DNA of 8,333 nt, taken from contig DGDY01000160.1 of NCBI GenBank assembly GCA_002385675.1, positions 11,445 through 19,777 on the forward strand, read 5' to 3'. The notes beneath the pieces are model-generated. The model had not been told where the DNA came from and ran no database searches. It worked only from the letters and a program-made list of their open reading frames with translations. Shown one piece after another: positions 7,101 to 8,333 of the stretch. Both the position numbers and the translations under genes were made by a program. Every line of letters begins with the position of its first letter. Position 1 is the first letter of the stretch. The stretch is from Anaerolineales bacterium UBA3940 (GTDB lineage Bacteria; Chloroflexota; Anaerolineae; Aggregatilineales; UBA3940).

Positions 7101-7536
7101 TCCTGCCGCGTTTGTCACGCTGGACGAGCTTCCGCTTGGGCCGAGCGGCAAGGTGGACCGCAGGGCGCTGCCCGTGCCCAACGGTAACCACCACTGGGCG
7201 CAACAAAAGTTCGTTGCGCCCCGCACGCCTCTGGAGCGCGAACTGGCGCAGATGTGGGCCGACGTGCTTGGTGTGGAAAAGGTCGGTATCCATACCAGCT
7301 TCTTCGATCTCGGCGGACACTCGCTGCTGGCGACGCAGCTCATCGCCCGCGTGGAGGAGTGCTTTCACATTGACCTGCCGGTGCGCCGCCTGTTTGAGCG
7401 TCCGACGGTAGCCGGGCTTGCCGAGGTGATCACGCAGCGCATGGCCGAAGACGAGGCTGACGACGAGCTTGAAGCCCTGCTTCGCGAGCTTGAGGCCCTA
7501 CCGGAAGAAGAAGTCAAGCACCTGTTGTTCAACTAG
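4180..7536 (+). CDS. Non-ribosomal peptide synthetase, single C-A-PCP module
   Basis: This enzyme of 1118 residues activates one amino acid and condenses it with an upstream donor. Condensation domain, about 24-470: RHPVLRT (74-80), active-site motif HHIIADMWS (153-161), GYFVNTIPLR (306-315). The usual HHxxxDG Gly is Met159, while catalytic His154 and Asp158 are kept. Adenylation domain, about 495-1000: TYAELN (521-526), YTSGSTGQPKG (644-654), FDPS (689-692), NAYGPTE (787-793), YRTGDL (881-886), VRGFRVELGEIE (907-918), and catalytic Lys991 in GPSGKVDR. Carrier domain, about 1010-1085: DLGGHSLL with phosphopantetheine Ser1048. The C-terminus (about 1088-1118) is an acidic helix that may dock to the next synthetase. 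There is no epimerase or thioesterase. The specificity residues read D690 P691 E694 N732 I761 G763 A788 I796 T797 K991, which hints at a basic substrate. I chose ATG 4180 (AAAGG 10 nt upstream). A TTG at 4162, with GAGG 4 nt before it, would add six residues. It is the first gene of the operon. Confidence 0.96.
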   Translation: MHTQLVTEGKTLTPLSITRDIVAEYPLTHGQQALWFLNKLTPESVAYNIAQLVRVRSPLVEDKARLALSRLAERHPVLRTTFAEVDGKPVQRVHRRLNPELEFVDAANWDDAQIRKQLEEATFRPFNLETGPLLRITVLRRADDDYLLHMVIHHIIADMWSLALILNDLPALYGEVLTGEPSGLKPPRRTYEEHVYAEAEMLAGPKGEALWAFWSKQLAGELPVLELPTDRPRPPVRTDKGGAAYARLGVEQADRLRKIARDAGTTLHDLMLAAFHVLLHRYSGQDDIIVGLPKAARTRDTARTLGYFVNTIPLRANLSGNPTFTAFLAQVSDTVKQCFAHDAFPFSLMVERLQPERTINVSPIFQVAFAWQKTTRLVDPEKIASFALGEEGAGVQMGPMLVESAVMPFRTSPFDMTLWIAEAGDDLGATLEYSHDLFEHETASRMLGHYEQLLKGIAENADRPISDLPLLTERERRQILVEWNETESVCEPFKFAHVLFEEQAARTPDAVAVVLGDEQVTYAELNRRANQLAHALKTRGVEPGVLVGVGMERSIDMVVGLLGVLKAGGVYLPLDPAYPAERIAFMLEDAGAPILLTQAALADLAPAFKGQVLRLDTDRATIEREPTSNPVVNLSPDDPAYVIYTSGSTGQPKGVVISQESLTNHCRDMQRAYDLTAEDRVLQFASINFDPSLEQILPTLFAGARLVLRGQDLWTPQAFGEFVAESGLTVINLPPSYWHQVVTAWANAGESLPANRLRLVIIGGDVLQPETIRLWWQTPMKRVRLLNAYGPTETTITSTTFDVTAYGEKALSLRRVPIGRPTPGRRLYVLDRYGKPVPVGVPGELYIGGPRVALSYLYRPKLTAEKFLPDLFSGEPGARMYRTGDLVRYLPDGNLEFLGRMDHQVKVRGFRVELGEIEAVLSAHPRVREAVVAVREDAPGDRQLVAYIVPVRGAQLMGDDLREYLLAKLPAYMVPAAFVTLDELPLGPSGKVDRRALPVPNGNHHWAQQKFVAPRTPLERELAQMWADVLGVEKVGIHTSFFDLGGHSLLATQLIARVEECFHIDLPVRRLFERPTVAGLAEVITQRMAEDEADDELEALLRELEALPEEEVKHLLFN

Positions 7537-7572
7537 CCTCCCCTTCGACTCGGAGCATCACAGGAGCTTTGT

Positions 7573-8333
7573 ATGAGCGAACTGTCCCGGCGTATTAGCG
7601 AGCTTTCGCCGGAGAAGCAGGCCCTTCTGGTGCAGTTGCTGCGTGAAAGACGAGCGCAGGCCGCGTCCAACCAGATCATCCCCCGCCGGGCGGACCCCGG
7701 CGCGTATCCGCTGTCGTTCGCGCAGCAGCGGCTCTGGTTCCTTGACCAGTTTGCACCGGGGAGCCCGCTCTATAACATCGCGGCGGCGGTCCGGCTGACC
7801 GGCCCGCTGAATGTCGGCGTCCTCGAGCAGAGCCTGACGCACATCGTGCGCCGCCATGAGACGATGCGGGCGATCTTCAAGGAGTGCGGCGGGGAGCCGG
7901 TGCAGGTCATCCTGCCTGAGCTTCGCGTGACGCTGCCCATCACCGATCTGCAGGGGCTGCCCGCCGCCGCGCAGCCGGCGGAGGTCGAGCGGCTGGCGGC
8001 GGAGGAGGCGCAGACGCCCTTCGACCTCGCACGCGGTCCGCTGATCCGCGGCAGGCTGCTCCGGCTGCAGCCCGACGAGCATGTCTTCCTGCTGACCGTG
8101 CACCACATCATCTATGACGGCTGGTCGACGGGCGTGATGCTGAAAGAGCTTGTCACCCTGTACGACGCGCTTCTGCATGGCAGGGCCCCGCTGCTGCCCG
8201 CGCTGCCCATCCAGTACGCCGACTTCGCCGCGTGGCAGCGGGAGTGGCTCCAGGGCGATGTGCTCGAAAAGCAGGTCGAGTACTGGCGCAAGCAGCTTGC
8301 CGGTGCGCCGCCACTCCTCGAACTGCCGCTCGA
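7573..8333 (+). CDS. Non-ribosomal peptide synthetase, N-terminal condensation domain (partial)
   Basis: This second synthetase takes over the chain from the first. It starts 36 nt after the first gene's stop, with AGGAG (7562-7566) 6 nt before the ATG, and is still open at the window edge after 253 codons. Residues 1-30 (ELSRRISELSPEKQALLVQL onward) form a basic helical N-terminal segment common before condensation domains. They may pair with the acidic tail of the preceding protein. The condensation domain begins near residue 45 with YPLSFAQQRLWFLDQ and has RRHETMRAIF (93-102). It has the canonical active-site motif HHIIYDGWS (177-185), with His178 and Asp182, then YADFAAWQ (215-222) and YWRKQLAGAPPLLELPL (237-253). 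These features match an ordinary L-accepting condensation domain and contrast with the divergent motif in the first synthetase. The adenylation and carrier domains expected next, and any thioesterase, lie outside the window. Confidence 0.94.
   Translation, partial: MSELSRRISELSPEKQALLVQLLRERRAQAASNQIIPRRADPGAYPLSFAQQRLWFLDQFAPGSPLYNIAAAVRLTGPLNVGVLEQSLTHIVRRHETMRAIFKECGGEPVQVILPELRVTLPITDLQGLPAAAQPAEVERLAAEEAQTPFDLARGPLIRGRLLRLQPDEHVFLLTVHHIIYDGWSTGVMLKELVTLYDALLHGRAPLLPALPIQYADFAAWQREWLQGDVLEKQVEYWRKQLAGAPPLLELPL

Overview
The window is GC-rich, free-living bacterial DNA. It holds the divergent edge of a non-ribosomal peptide synthetase (NRPS) locus. The GC-rich codons and a duplicated FtsX-type exporter beside stand-alone NRPS modules would fit Chloroflexota or another high-GC environmental lineage. 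That placement is impression only: there is no rRNA or marker gene here to fix the taxonomy.

Left part (1-2891, minus strand): a two-gene ABC transporter operon. An ATPase of the LolD/MacB class (2148-2891) is followed 42 nt later by a large permease with two FtsX-type membrane cores, which runs off the left edge (1-2105). A sigma-70-like promoter (3115-3143, minus strand) is a good candidate to drive it, through a leader of about 215 nt.

Middle (about 2892-4179): a long stretch with no convincing gene between the two divergent transcription units. It contains an AT-rich island (about 3236-3600) that contrasts with the GC-rich surroundings. It also holds several symmetric elements: an 18-bp operator-like palindrome, a pair of inverted repeats 93 nt apart, an inverted repeat directly upstream of the ABC promoter, and stable hairpins. 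This is the most likely control region for the locus and the least explained part of the window.

Right part (4180-8333, plus strand): two NRPS genes in one operon. The first (4180-7536, 1118 aa) is a complete C-A-PCP module with no epimerase or thioesterase. Its condensation domain carries an altered HHxxxD-Met motif, and its adenylation pocket reads D-P-E-N-I-G-A-I-T-K, with an acidic residue suggesting a basic amino acid. The second (7573 to the edge) begins after 36 nt with a strong ribosome binding site and starts with a canonical condensation domain.

Together: the first synthetase loads one amino acid, perhaps acylating it or taking an acyl or polyketide donor, and passes it to the condensation domain of the second. 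The divergent ABC exporter could secrete the peptide or protect the producer from it. The link between exporter and synthetase is inferred from proximity only.
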